NCBI RefSeq assembly: GCF_014640115.1
Contig: NZ_BMGI01000004.1
Location: 290,941 to 354,940, forward strand
Origin: Sinisalibacter lacisalsi
GTDB taxonomy: Bacteria > Pseudomonadota > Alphaproteobacteria > Rhodobacterales > Rhodobacteraceae
Length of the DNA: 64,000 nucleotides
Reading direction: 5' to 3'
How positions within the stretch are numbered: the first letter of the stretch is position 1; the number at the start of each line of letters is the position of its first letter. A program made the position numbers and the translations under genes. Below are positions 1 through 8,691 of the stretch, in pieces. The notes beneath the pieces are model-generated. The model did not search any database and was not told where the DNA came from. It worked only from the letters and a program-made list of their open reading frames with translations.

Positions 1-139
1 GAGCGGCGCCAGCGTCCAGGTTGAACTCAGGCCGATCGACGCGCCGCCGGGCGCGGGCAGCCGGATTTCGCTGCCGGCGCTCAGGCTGCTGAACGTCGGG
101 CTGACTGGGCTGCACGAGTTGGACGTTTTCGCGCGCTGA
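1..139 (+). CDS. C-terminal end of an unidentified protein (cut by window start)
   Basis: An open frame runs from the window edge to a TGA at 137-139 and gives about 45 residues ending in LHELDVFAR. Codon use is like the neighbouring real genes and the frame stops just before the convergent alkD-like gene, which is the reason for calling it. No family is recognisable from so short a tail. It could still be a chance open frame in GC-rich DNA. Confidence 0.45.
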   Translation, partial: SGASVQVELRPIDAPPGAGSRISLPALRLLNVGLTGLHELDVFAR

Positions 140-150
140 GGCGCACCCGG

Positions 151-831
151 TCAGGCGGGGAGGTGTTTCGCCGCCTCCTTGCGGGCGAAGGGCTTCATCC
201 TGTCACCGTATTCGGCAAGGAAGGCGCGGGTGCGCTCGGGGTCGTGCTTGGAGAGATCGCGCAGCCACCAGGCCACCGCCTTCTGGATGAACCATTCGGG
301 ATCGTCGACGTAAGCCCCGGCCCATCCCAGAACGCGGTCGCGAATCGCGAGATCGGCGGGCTTGGGGTGGTTCTGCCGGGTCCAGGGCAGGGTGATGACG
401 AGCGCGGCGCGGCGGGTCCACATGTGGTCGGCCCGGGTCCAGGCTTCCACCTCGTCGATACGTGACGGATCGGCCACCAGCCGCTTCTGTCCGGCGATGC
501 AGGCGTGATCGGCGATCGCCCAGGCATCGAACTCGGGCACCCAGGAGGCGATCAGCGCCCAGGCGGCGGCGTCGGGGCGCAGCCGGGCCTGGGTGAGCAG
601 CTTGGCCGCCGCGATCCGCGCCTCGTGGACATCGGTTTTCCACAAGGCCTCCGCCAGCGCCACGCGGGCGGGCACATCGAGCACCTGCCGCCATGCGGTG
701 GTGAGATCGTTGATCACCGGGTTGGGCACGCCGAGGTAGCGGCGCGATGCCTTGTGGTAGGCCGCAGCACCCGCGGCCCGCTCGGGATCGGCCCGCGCTT
801 CCAGCTCTGCCAGCGCGGCCTCTGGGGTCAT
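151..831 (-). CDS. DNA alkylation repair protein, AlkD/HEAT-like
   Basis: This 226-residue protein looks like the AlkD family of HEAT-like-repeat DNA glycosylases, which excise positively charged alkylated bases such as N3-methyladenine. The diagnostic stretch is WVPEFDAWAIAD (residues 97-108), with aromatic and acidic residues W104 and D108 and an arginine pair at 140-141, followed by the typical FIQKAVAWWLRDL segment near residue 181. Length matches the family. The start codon overlaps the glmS stop by 4 nt (ATGA), so it is translationally coupled as the last gene of the glmU-glmS-alkD unit. No functional link of repair to amino-sugar synthesis is obvious; the coupling may simply be compaction. 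Confidence 0.85.
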   Translation of the reverse strand: MTPEAALAELEARADPERAAGAAAYHKASRRYLGVPNPVINDLTTAWRQVLDVPARVALAEALWKTDVHEARIAAAKLLTQARLRPDAAAWALIASWVPEFDAWAIADHACIAGQKRLVADPSRIDEVEAWTRADHMWTRRAALVITLPWTRQNHPKPADLAIRDRVLGWAGAYVDDPEWFIQKAVAWWLRDLSKHDPERTRAFLAEYGDRMKPFARKEAAKHLPA

Positions 832-2654
832 TCGACGGTGACCGACTTGGCGAGGTTGCGCGGCTGGTCGACGTCGGTGCCCTTGGCGACGGCGGCGTGG
901 TAGGCGAGGAGCTGCGCCGGCACCGCGTAGAGCACCGGCTGGATGAATTCCGGCGCGTCGGGCATGGTGATCGCCTGCCAGACCTCGTCGCCGGCCTGCG
1001 CGATGGCGCGCGCGTCGGAGATCAGCAACACCCGCCCGCCGCGCGCCATGACCTCCTGCATGTTCGACACGGTCTTCTCGAACAGACCGTCATGCGGCGC
1101 CAGCACCACCACCGGCGTGGCCTTGTCGACCAGCGCGATGGGGCCGTGCTTGAGTTCGCCGGAAGGATAACCTTCGGCATGGAGGTAGCTGATTTCCTTC
1201 AGTTTCAGCGCGCCCTCGAGGGCGAGCGGAAACATCTGGCCCCGGCCGAGGAAGAGCACATCGTGGGATTCGGCGATGGCTTCGGCGGCGGTGCGGATCG
1301 CATCGTCGACGGCGAGCGCATGGCTGAGCAGGCCGGGCAGTTTGCGCAGCGCGGCGAGCAACTCGGCCACGCCGCCGGCGTCGAGCGCGCCGCGGGCCTG
1401 GGCCGCCTTCACCACCAGCACCGCAAAGGTGGCGAGCTGGCAGGTGAAGGCTTTGGTCGAGGCCACGGCGATCTCGGGGCCGGCATGGATCTGCACCGCC
1501 ACGTCGGCCTCGCGGGCAATCGAGCTTTCGGGCACGTTGACCAGCGCCAGCGTGCGGATGCCCTCGCCGGTGGCGAAGCGCAGCGCCGCCAGCGTATCGG
1601 CGGTTTCACCCGACTGGCTGACGAACACCCCGAGCGTGCCCTCGGGGAAGGGCGGCTCGCGGTAGCGGAACTCGGAGGCGACGTCGATATCGACGGGCAG
1701 GCGGGCGTAGCGCTCGAACCAGTATTTCGCCACCAGCCCGGCGTAATAGGCGGTGCCGCAGGCGACGATCGAAAGCCGCTGGATGCTGGCGAAGTCGATG
1801 CCCTCCAGGTCGAGCGCCACGGCGTCGCCCTCGGGGGTGAGGTAGGCGTCGAGCACCTTGCCCACCACGGTGGGCTGTTCGGCGATCTCCTTCATCATGA
1901 AGTGCCGGTGGCCGCCCTTCTCGATCCGGGCCGCGTCCATCTGGATGCGCCGCTCGGCGCGGTTGGCGAGCGCGCCTTCGGCATTGTAGATTGTCGCGCC
2001 GGCGCGGGTGATCACCGCCCAGTCGCCCTCTTCGAGATAGGTGATCCGGCTGGTGAGCGGGGCGAGCGCGATGGCGTCGGAGCCGACGTACATCTCGCCC
2101 TCGCCATGGCCGATGGCGAGCGGGCTGCCCTTGCGCGCGGCGATCATCAGATCGCGTTCGCCCTCGAACAGGAACAGGAGCGCGAAGGCGCCTTCCAGCC
2201 GGGACAGCGTGGCGCGCACGGCCTCGACCGGCGCCAGCCCATCGTCGAGGAAGGACTGCGTCAGCATGGCGACGGTTTCGGTGTCGGTGTCGCTTTCGGG
2301 GGCCATCCCGCGCGCCGCCAGTTCGTCGCGCAGGGCGTGGAAGTTCTCGATGATGCCGTTGTGAACCACCGCCACGCCACCGGCGCGGTGCGGGTGCGCA
2401 TTGGCCTCGTTCGGCGCGCCGTGAGTGGCCCAGCGGGTGTGACCGATGCCGGCGAGGCCGGGCAGCGGCTCGTGCACCAGCCGGTCGGAGAGGTTGACGA
2501 GCTTGCCGACGGCGCGGCGACGGTGCAGCGCGCCGGCGGCGTTCACTGTGGCGATCCCGGCGCTGTCATAGCCGCGATACTCAAGCCGCTTCAGCGCCTC
2601 GACGATCGCGGGCGCGGCTTCGTGTTCGCCGAGAATGCCGACAATTCCGCACAT
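828..2654 (-). CDS. glmS: Glutamine--fructose-6-phosphate aminotransferase (isomerizing)
   Basis: GlmS makes glucosamine-6-phosphate from fructose-6-phosphate and glutamine, the first committed step to UDP-GlcNAc for peptidoglycan and lipid A. The 608-residue protein begins MCGIVGILGE, so Cys2 is the N-terminal nucleophile of the glutaminase domain (about 1-240). Two SIS isomerase domains follow (about 285-430 and 460-600), with SQSGETADT and the canonical C-terminus LAKSVTVE. It lies 58 nt downstream of glmU on the same strand and overlaps the alkD-like gene by 4 nt. No glmS ribozyme-like leader is seen, as expected outside Firmicutes. Length and motifs are complete. Confidence 0.97.
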   Translation of the reverse strand: MCGIVGILGEHEAAPAIVEALKRLEYRGYDSAGIATVNAAGALHRRRAVGKLVNLSDRLVHEPLPGLAGIGHTRWATHGAPNEANAHPHRAGGVAVVHNGIIENFHALRDELAARGMAPESDTDTETVAMLTQSFLDDGLAPVEAVRATLSRLEGAFALLFLFEGERDLMIAARKGSPLAIGHGEGEMYVGSDAIALAPLTSRITYLEEGDWAVITRAGATIYNAEGALANRAERRIQMDAARIEKGGHRHFMMKEIAEQPTVVGKVLDAYLTPEGDAVALDLEGIDFASIQRLSIVACGTAYYAGLVAKYWFERYARLPVDIDVASEFRYREPPFPEGTLGVFVSQSGETADTLAALRFATGEGIRTLALVNVPESSIAREADVAVQIHAGPEIAVASTKAFTCQLATFAVLVVKAAQARGALDAGGVAELLAALRKLPGLLSHALAVDDAIRTAAEAIAESHDVLFLGRGQMFPLALEGALKLKEISYLHAEGYPSGELKHGPIALVDKATPVVVLAPHDGLFEKTVSNMQEVMARGGRVLLISDARAIAQAGDEVWQAITMPDAPEFIQPVLYAVPAQLLAYHAAVAKGTDVDQPRNLAKSVTVE

Positions 2655-2684
2655 GGTCTTTCCACCTCAAACCTGGTTCGTTAC

Positions 2685-2700
2685 GTGCATGTAATTGCAC
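2685..2700. promoter_or_regulatory. Inverted repeat in the glmU-glmS gap
   Basis: The 58-nt gap between glmU and glmS is unusually AT-rich for this window and holds GTGCA-TGTAAT-TGCAC, a 5-bp inverted repeat around a 6-nt spacer. It could be an operator or part of an internal glmS promoter. The arms are short, so chance is a real alternative. Confidence 0.25.
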
Positions 2701-2712
2701 TTTTCAAACATT

Positions 2713-4068
2713 TCACTTCGCGGACTTGGCTTTTTCCTTGGCCGCCTTCATCTTTTCATACATCCGGCGCCAGAACCCTTCCTTGATCTCGAGCCGCGCG
2801 CGGCCGATCGCCATGGCGCCCGCGGGCACGTCGCGGGTCACCACGGTGCCGGTCGCCGTCATCGCGTCGTCGCCCACACGCACCGGGGCGACGAGCATGG
2901 TGTCGGAGCCGATGAAGGCGCGCGCGCCGATGTGGGTGTGGTGCTTGAACACGCCGTCGTAATTGCAGGTGATCGTGCCTGCACCGATGTTGGCCGCGGC
3001 GCCGACGAAGGCATCGCCGATATAGCTGAGGTGGTTGACCTTGGCGCCCTCGGCGATCTCGGCGTTCTTGATCTCGACGAAATTGCCCACCTTGGCGCCC
3101 TCGGCCAGTTCCGCGCCGGGGCGCAGCCGGGCGAAGGGGCCGACCTGCGCGTCGCGGCTCACGTGGCAGCCTTCGAGATGGCTGAAGGCGCGGATGCGCG
3201 CGCCGGTTTCCACCGTCACGCCGGGGCCGAACACCACGTTGGGCTCGATCACCGCGTCGCGGCCGACCCAGGTGTCCTGCGCGAAAAACACCGTCTCCGG
3301 CGCGATCAGCGTCACCCCGTTTTCCAGCGCCTCGGCGCGCTTGTGGGCCTGGAACAGCGCCTCCGCCCTGGCCAGTTCGGCGCGGGTGTTGATGCCCAGC
3401 GTTTCCGACTCGTCGCAGCTCACGGCGGCGGCGGAAAGCCCGCGCGCCCGGGCGATCTCGACGATATCGGTGAGGTAGTATTCGCCCGAGGCGTTGTCGT
3501 TGCCGACCGCCTCGATCAGCGCGAACAGCGTCGCGGCATCGGCGGCGACGACGCCGGAATTGCACAGGCTGATCGCGCGCTCGGCCTCGGTGGCGTCCGA
3601 GTATTCGACGATGCGGGTGAGCGCGCCCTCTTCCACCACGAGCCGGCCGTAGCGGCCCGGATCGGCGGCCTCGAAGCCCAGCACCACCACGTCGGCCCCG
3701 TCCGCGCGCGCCTTCAGCATCGTCTCCAGCGTCTCGGGCCGAATGAAGGGCGTGTCGCCGTAGAGCACCACCGCGTCGCCCTCGAAGCCGTCGAGCGCGG
3801 CCCGCGCCTGCGCCACCGCGTGCGCCGTGCCGAGCTGGTCGGCCTGTTCGACCACCGCGATCTCCTCGTCGATCGCCTGCGCCGCATGCGCGACGCTGTC
3901 GAACCCGTGGCCCGCCACCAACACCACGCGCTCGGGCTCCAGTCCCCGGCCCGAGGCCAGCGCATGGGCGAACAGGGGCGCGCCGCCCAGCTCGTGGAGC
4001 ACCTTGGGCTGGTCCGATTGCATCCGGGTGCCCTGTCCGGCGGCGAGAATGATGAGGCTGGTGGGCAT
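2713..4068 (-). CDS. glmU: Bifunctional GlcNAc-1-P uridyltransferase / GlcN-1-P acetyltransferase
   Basis: GlmU acetylates glucosamine-1-phosphate and then uridylates it to UDP-GlcNAc. The 451-residue protein has the nucleotidyltransferase signature LAAGQGTRMQSDQPKVLHEL near the N-terminus. The C-terminal half is a left-handed beta-helix of hexapeptide repeats carrying NHLSYIGDA and GAGTITCNYDG, which hold acetyltransferase active-site residues. The start at 4068 gives MPTSLIILAAGQ, typical for the family. It is the first gene of glmU-glmS-alkD and is divergent from the HAD phosphatase at 4164. Both halves are intact. Confidence 0.97.
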   Translation of the reverse strand: MPTSLIILAAGQGTRMQSDQPKVLHELGGAPLFAHALASGRGLEPERVVLVAGHGFDSVAHAAQAIDEEIAVVEQADQLGTAHAVAQARAALDGFEGDAVVLYGDTPFIRPETLETMLKARADGADVVVLGFEAADPGRYGRLVVEEGALTRIVEYSDATEAERAISLCNSGVVAADAATLFALIEAVGNDNASGEYYLTDIVEIARARGLSAAAVSCDESETLGINTRAELARAEALFQAHKRAEALENGVTLIAPETVFFAQDTWVGRDAVIEPNVVFGPGVTVETGARIRAFSHLEGCHVSRDAQVGPFARLRPGAELAEGAKVGNFVEIKNAEIAEGAKVNHLSYIGDAFVGAAANIGAGTITCNYDGVFKHHTHIGARAFIGSDTMLVAPVRVGDDAMTATGTVVTRDVPAGAMAIGRARLEIKEGFWRRMYEKMKAAKEKAKSAK

Positions 4069-4163
4069 GATCTGCTCTTTTCAGACGGTCGCGCCCGTTT
4101 TAACCCAGCGACACAGCGCTGCAAGGAAAAGGCGCGGGCTCATTGGGATAGGCGGGAAGGCGC

Positions 4164-4826
4164 ATGCGCACGGTGATCTTCGACCTCGACGGCACTCTGG
4201 CCGATACCTCAGGCGATCTCGTCGCCGCCGCCAACGCCTGTTTCGGCGATCTCGGCCTGGGCGATCTGCTCGATCCCGCCGCCGACGCGGCCACCGCCTT
4301 TCGCGGCGGGCGGGCGATGCTGCGGCTCGGCTTCAGCCGGGCCGGGCAGGGCGGCGAGGCGGAGGTGGACCGCGCCTTTCCCCGGCTGCTCGATCATTAC
4401 GCGGCGCATATCGACGTGCACACGAAGGTCTACCCCGGTGCGGTCGAGGCGCTGGAGGGGCTCCGGCGGGCGGGCTACCTGCTCGCCGTCTGCACCAACA
4501 AGCCCGAGGGGCTGGCGGAAACGCTGCTGTCGCGGCTGGATTTGCGCGGCTACTTCGGCGCGGTGATCGGGGCCGACACCCTGCCCACCCGCAAGCCCGA
4601 CGCCGCGCCCTACCGCGCCGCCGTCGCCGGGGCGGGGGGCGAGCTGGCGCGCTCCTACCTGCTCGGCGACACCGAGACCGACCGCGAAACCGCGCGCGCC
4701 GCCGGGGTGCCTTCGGCGCTCGTCACCTTCGGCCCCTCCGGGCGCGGCGTCGAGGCGCTGCTGCCCGAGGGGCTGCTCGACCATTACGACGATCTCGCCG
4801 GCCTCACCCGCCGCCTGATCGGTTGA
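4164..4826 (+). CDS. gph: HAD-family phosphatase, phosphoglycolate phosphatase-like
   Basis: A 220-residue haloacid-dehalogenase-type hydrolase. Motif I is DLDGTLADTS with the nucleophile Asp7 and Asp9. Motif II is the CTNKPEG segment, the KPDAAPY lysine is motif III, and GDTETDRETARAAG provides the motif IV acidic pair. The helical cap domain between motifs I and II and the overall length fit the Gph subgroup, which removes 2-phosphoglycolate. Substrate cannot be proved, since related HADs act on other sugar phosphates. It is divergent from glmU, a common arrangement in Rhodobacterales, and is followed 31 nt later by the DegT-type gene on the same strand. Confidence 0.85.
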   Translation: MRTVIFDLDGTLADTSGDLVAAANACFGDLGLGDLLDPAADAATAFRGGRAMLRLGFSRAGQGGEAEVDRAFPRLLDHYAAHIDVHTKVYPGAVEALEGLRRAGYLLAVCTNKPEGLAETLLSRLDLRGYFGAVIGADTLPTRKPDAAPYRAAVAGAGGELARSYLLGDTETDRETARAAGVPSALVTFGPSGRGVEALLPEGLLDHYDDLAGLTRRLIG

Positions 4827-4857
4827 CGCCGCCCGCGCGCGCCCGCAGTCTCACGCC

Positions 4858-6060
4858 ATGACGCAAGAGATATTCACCGGCAATTTCACCCAGACCGATC
4901 CGCTGCCGGCGCAAGCGGAGGCGGCGGCGCTGGCGGTGATGCGCTCGGGCCGGCTGCACCGCTACGCCGAGGCGCCGGATGCGCCGTCGGAGGTGTCGCG
5001 GCTGGAGCGCGCGTTCGCCGACTGGGCGGGTGCGCGCTATGCCCTCGCCGTGGCCTCGGGCGGCTACGCGCTCGCCACGGCGCTGCGCGCGCTCGGTGTG
5101 GGCCCGGGCGACAAGGTGCTCACCAATGCCTTCACCCTCGCGCCGGTGCCCGGCGCGATCGCCAGCCTCGGCGCGGTGCCGGTGTTCGTCGGCGTCACCG
5201 AGGCGCTGGTGATCGACCTCGAGGATCTCGCCGCCAAGGCCGGCGAGGCGCGGGTGCTGCTGCTCAGCCACATGCGCGGCCACATCGCCGACATGGACCG
5301 GCTGATGGCGATCTGCGACGCGGCGGGCATCGCGGTGGTGGAGGATTGCGCCCATACCCTCGGCGCGCGCTGGAACGGCGTGCTTTCGGGCCGTCACGGC
5401 GTGATCGGGGCCTATTCGACCCAGAGCTACAAGCACATGAACTCGGGCGAGGGCGGGCTGCTCGTCACCGACGACGCCGAGCTTGCGGCGAAGATGGTTC
5501 TGCTTTCGGGGAGCTACATGTTCTACGAGCGCCACGGCGCGGCCCCGCCGCCCGAGGCCTTCGCGGCGGTGAAATACGACATGCCCAACATCTCGGGGCG
5601 GATGGACAACCTGCGCGCGGCTGTGCTGCGGCCGCAGCTGGCCGAGCTCGATGCGCGCTGCGCGGGCTGGAACGCGCGCTACCGCGCGGTGGAGGCGGGG
5701 CTGCGCGGCACGCCGGGGCTCACGCTGATCGAGCGGCCGGAGGCGGAAGATTACGTGATGTCGTCATTCCAGTTCCTCCTGCTCGACTGGGTCGAGGCGG
5801 CCGTGCGGGCGGTGCTGGATGGCTGCGGCGCGCGCGGGGTGCAGCTCAAATGGTTCGGCGCGCCCGAGCCGCAGGGTTTCACCTCGCGCTACGGCCATTG
5901 GCACTACGCGGCGCACGACGCGCTGCCGCGCACCGACCGGGTGCTCGCGGGGCTGATCGACATGCGGCTGCCGCTCGCCTTCAGCCTCGACGACTGCGCC
6001 CTGATCGCGCGGATCATTTCCGAGGAGGTGACCAGGGTGGCCGGCTCAAGGCAGGAATGA
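4858..6060 (+). CDS. DegT/DnrJ/EryC1/StrS-family PLP aminotransferase
   Basis: The 400-residue protein is a fold-type I PLP enzyme of the sugar aminotransferase family (ArnB, DesV and similar), which aminate keto-sugar nucleotides. The PLP lysine is K192 in STQSYKHMNSGEGG. VVEDCAHTLGA is the usual cofactor-ring-contacting segment and SGRMDNLRAAVL is the family C-terminal helix. It follows the HAD gene by 31 nt, so the two may be co-transcribed. The neighbourhood (glmS, glmU, a GT/sulfotransferase operon) suggests amino-sugar supply for a glycan, but this is inference. Some DegT relatives are not sugar enzymes, so the substrate is open. Confidence 0.85.
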   Translation: MTQEIFTGNFTQTDPLPAQAEAAALAVMRSGRLHRYAEAPDAPSEVSRLERAFADWAGARYALAVASGGYALATALRALGVGPGDKVLTNAFTLAPVPGAIASLGAVPVFVGVTEALVIDLEDLAAKAGEARVLLLSHMRGHIADMDRLMAICDAAGIAVVEDCAHTLGARWNGVLSGRHGVIGAYSTQSYKHMNSGEGGLLVTDDAELAAKMVLLSGSYMFYERHGAAPPPEAFAAVKYDMPNISGRMDNLRAAVLRPQLAELDARCAGWNARYRAVEAGLRGTPGLTLIERPEAEDYVMSSFQFLLLDWVEAAVRAVLDGCGARGVQLKWFGAPEPQGFTSRYGHWHYAAHDALPRTDRVLAGLIDMRLPLAFSLDDCALIARIISEEVTRVAGSRQE

Positions 6061-6096
6061 CGCCACGTTCCGGCCGCGTTGCCGGTGACGGCAGGC

Positions 6097-6141
6097 GGGC
6101 CGGGGCGCGCGCCCCGGCCCCACGCGGGCGCGCGCCCGCGT
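6097..6141. repeat. Two adjacent perfect GC palindromes between convergent genes
   Basis: In the 85-nt gap between the convergent DegT and ppsA genes, a 24-nt perfect palindrome (6097-6120, arms beginning GGGCCGGGGC) is followed one base later by a 20-nt one, ACGCGGGCGCGCGCCCGCGT (6122-6141). Both have a GCGCGC core. They would form strong hairpins on either transcript and could act as a two-sided stop or 3'-end-protecting structure, although no U-tract follows. Confidence 0.6.
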
Positions 6142-6145
6142 CGCC

Positions 6146-8545
6146 TCAGCCCTTGGCCTTCTCGGCCTCGGCCACGTTTTCCTTCACCGCGATGAAGCTG
6201 TCGGGGGTCACCGAGATCGTGTCGATCCCGGCTTCGACGAGGAACTTGGCGAAGGTCGGGTTGTTCGACGGCGCCTGGCCGCATAGGCCGACATAGCTGC
6301 CGGTCTTGTGCGCCTTGTCGATCACCGTCGAGATCATCCACTTCACCGCCTCGTTCGATTCGTCGAACAAATCGGCCAGCGTGCCCGAATCGCGGTCCAC
6401 CCCCATGGTGAGCTGGGTGAGGTCGTTCGAGCCGATCGAGAAGCCGTCGAACCGGTCGGCGAACTGCTCGGCGAGGATCACGTTGGCGGGGATCTCGCAC
6501 ATCACGTAGATCTCCAGCCCGTTCTCGCCGCGCACGAGGCCGTGGCGGGCCGAAACCTCGAGCACCTTGTCGGCCTCTTCGAGCGAGCGGCAGAACGGGA
6601 TCATGATCACGACGTTGTCGAACCCCATCTCCTCGCGCAGCTTCTTGATCGCCTTGCATTCGAGCGCGTAGCCCGGTTCGTAGCTCTCCGAGTAGTAGCG
6701 CGAGGCGCCGCGGAAGCCGATCATTGGGTTTTCTTCCTTCGGTTCGAACTGCTTGCCGCCGACAAGCTCGGCGTATTCGTTCGTCTTGAAGTCCGACATG
6801 CGCACGATGACCTTGTTGGGATAGGCCAGCGCCGCGATCCGGCTGAGGCCGCGCGCGAGCGTGTCGATGAAGAATTGCGACTTGTCGTCGTAGCCCTTGG
6901 TCAGTTCCTCGATGAAGTCGCGGTCGCTTTGCTTTTTCACCTTGTCGAAGTGGATCAGCGCGAGCGGGTGGGCGATGATCGCGTTGTTGATCACGAATTC
7001 CATCCGCGCGAGCCCGACGCCGTCGATCGGCAGGCGCCACCAGCGCGCCGAGGTCGAGGGGTTGGCGAGGTTGAGCATGATCTTGGTCTTGGTCTCGGGA
7101 ACGTGGGTGAGATCGAGCTCTTCTACCTCATACTCGGCAAAACCCTCGTAGATCAGCCCCTCGTCGCCCTCGGAGCAATCCACCGTGACGTCTTGCATGT
7201 CGTGCAGCACGTGGGTGGCGTTGCCGGTGCCGACGATCGCGGGCACGCCCAGTTCTCGGCTGACGATGGCGGCGTGGCTGGTGCGCCCGCCGGAATCGGT
7301 GATGATCGCCTTGGCGCGTTTCATGATCGGCACCCAGTCCGGGTCGGTCTGGGTGGTGACGAGGATCGCGCCGTCGGTGAACTTGTCGATGTCCTTGACG
7401 TCTTCGATCAGGCAGATCGTGCCGGTGGCCACCGCCGCGCCGACCGAGAGGCCCTTGAGCAGGATCTTCTCGTGGCTGGTCACGCTGAAGCGTTTCATCG
7501 CGCCGGCCTGCACCCGGCTCTGCACCGTTTCGGGCCGGGCCTGGACGATGTAGATGCCGCCGTTCACGCCGTCGCGCGCCCATTCCATGTCCATCGGCTG
7601 GCCGTAGTGGTCTTCGATCGTCTTGGCGTAGCGCGCCAGTTCAACGATCTCCTCGTCCGACAGCACGAAGGCTTCCTTCTCGGCCTTCGAGGTGGGCACG
7701 TTCTTGATGTCGCCGCCTTCGAGCCCGGCGTAGATCATCTTCTTCTCTTTCGCGCCGAGCTTCTTCTCGATGATCGGCGTCACGTCCTTGCGGTCGAGGA
7801 AGGGTTTGTAGACCTGGTATTCATCCGGCGTCACCGCGCCCTGAACCACGTTCTCGCCCAGCCCCCAGGCGGCGTTGATCAGCACGGCATGGGGCCAGCC
7901 GGTTTCGGTGTCGATCGAGAACATCACGCCCGAGCCGCCGATATCGGAGCGCACCATCAGCTGAACGCCGATCGACAGCGCCACGTCGAGGTGGCCGAAG
8001 CCCTGCACGTTGCGGTAGGAAATCGCCCGGTCGGTGAACAGCGAGGCAAAGCACTTGCGGCAGGTCTCCAGCAGGGCCTTTTCACCCACCACGTTGAGGT
8101 AGGTTTCCTGCTGTCCCGCGAAGGAGGCGTCGGGCAGGTCTTCGGCGGTGGCCGAGGAGCGCACGGCGACGGAAGGGTTGTCACCGCCCACCCGGCGGCC
8201 AAGCTCGTGATAGGCCTCAACGATGGCCTTGCGGCTGGCCTCGGGGAATTCGCCCGCGATCACCGCGGCGCGCACCTTCTTGCCGGCCTCGGGCAGCGTG
8301 ATCTTGCCATCGTCGAGTTCAGACATGGTTTCTTCGATCACGTGATGAAGATCGTTGGCCTCGATGAAGGCGCGGAAGGCGTCGGAGGTGGTGGCATAGC
8401 CCGGCGGCACCTTGATGCCGAGCGGTTCGAGCTGCGAGACCATCTCGCCGAGCGAGGAGTTCTTGCCGCCGACGAGGGCGACATCTGCGCGCCGGAGCTC
8501 TTCGAACCAGATGAGCTGACGGATGTCTTGGGAGGCTGTGGCCAT
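6146..8545 (-). CDS. ppsA: Phosphoenolpyruvate synthase (pyruvate, water dikinase)
   Basis: PpsA converts pyruvate and ATP to PEP, AMP and phosphate at the entry to gluconeogenesis. The 799-residue protein has the N-terminal ATP-grasp domain (about 15-350, with GGKNSSLGEM and VAVRSSATAEDLPDASFAGQQ). The swivelling phosphohistidine domain has H424 in GGRTSHAAIVSRELG. The C-terminal PEP/pyruvate TIM barrel carries the catalytic C755 in VGLCGQAPS. The ATG at 8545 is preceded by AAAGGA. Upstream at 8605-8618 lies an FNR-type box, suggesting oxygen-dependent control. Length fits the family. Confidence 0.96.
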   Translation of the reverse strand: MATASQDIRQLIWFEELRRADVALVGGKNSSLGEMVSQLEPLGIKVPPGYATTSDAFRAFIEANDLHHVIEETMSELDDGKITLPEAGKKVRAAVIAGEFPEASRKAIVEAYHELGRRVGGDNPSVAVRSSATAEDLPDASFAGQQETYLNVVGEKALLETCRKCFASLFTDRAISYRNVQGFGHLDVALSIGVQLMVRSDIGGSGVMFSIDTETGWPHAVLINAAWGLGENVVQGAVTPDEYQVYKPFLDRKDVTPIIEKKLGAKEKKMIYAGLEGGDIKNVPTSKAEKEAFVLSDEEIVELARYAKTIEDHYGQPMDMEWARDGVNGGIYIVQARPETVQSRVQAGAMKRFSVTSHEKILLKGLSVGAAVATGTICLIEDVKDIDKFTDGAILVTTQTDPDWVPIMKRAKAIITDSGGRTSHAAIVSRELGVPAIVGTGNATHVLHDMQDVTVDCSEGDEGLIYEGFAEYEVEELDLTHVPETKTKIMLNLANPSTSARWWRLPIDGVGLARMEFVINNAIIAHPLALIHFDKVKKQSDRDFIEELTKGYDDKSQFFIDTLARGLSRIAALAYPNKVIVRMSDFKTNEYAELVGGKQFEPKEENPMIGFRGASRYYSESYEPGYALECKAIKKLREEMGFDNVVIMIPFCRSLEEADKVLEVSARHGLVRGENGLEIYVMCEIPANVILAEQFADRFDGFSIGSNDLTQLTMGVDRDSGTLADLFDESNEAVKWMISTVIDKAHKTGSYVGLCGQAPSNNPTFAKFLVEAGIDTISVTPDSFIAVKENVAEAEKAKG

Positions 8546-8604
8546 GATTGCGGTCCTTTCTGTGAAAGTTGCCCCGTGCCTAGCCTGTTTCGCGCCCCCG
8601 GGCT

Positions 8605-8618
8605 TTGACCCGTATCAA
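8605..8618 (-). promoter_or_regulatory. Candidate FNR/FnrL-type binding site upstream of ppsA
   Basis: TTGAC-CCGT-ATCAA matches the FNR consensus TTGAT-N4-ATCAA at 9 of 10 arm positions. It lies 59 nt before the ppsA ATG. Read on the minus strand, a TAGGCA hexamer at 8577-8582 could be the -10. This would put the transcription start near 8570 and the box centre at about -41, the usual activating position for FNR. The -10 is weak and the start site is inferred. Confidence 0.55.
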
Positions 8619-8691
8619 GGTTTGAGCGCAATGGACGGATTGCGCCACCCGCGTGCCGATCGGGGTGTTTTCGCCCCCCGGTCGGCGGCCC

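Noticed and set aside
2655-2712. glmS ribozyme or riboswitch
   Set aside because: The gap is only 58 nt and shows none of the conserved structure; the ribozyme is a Firmicutes feature.
747-2786. Long plus-strand open frame (679 codons) opposite glmS
   Set aside because: Antisense shadow of glmS in GC-rich DNA; its protein is His/Gly/Arg-rich with no domain, and glmS is unmistakable.
6308-8608. 766-codon plus-strand frame opposite ppsA
   Set aside because: Antisense shadow; ppsA has all catalytic motifs in the other frame.
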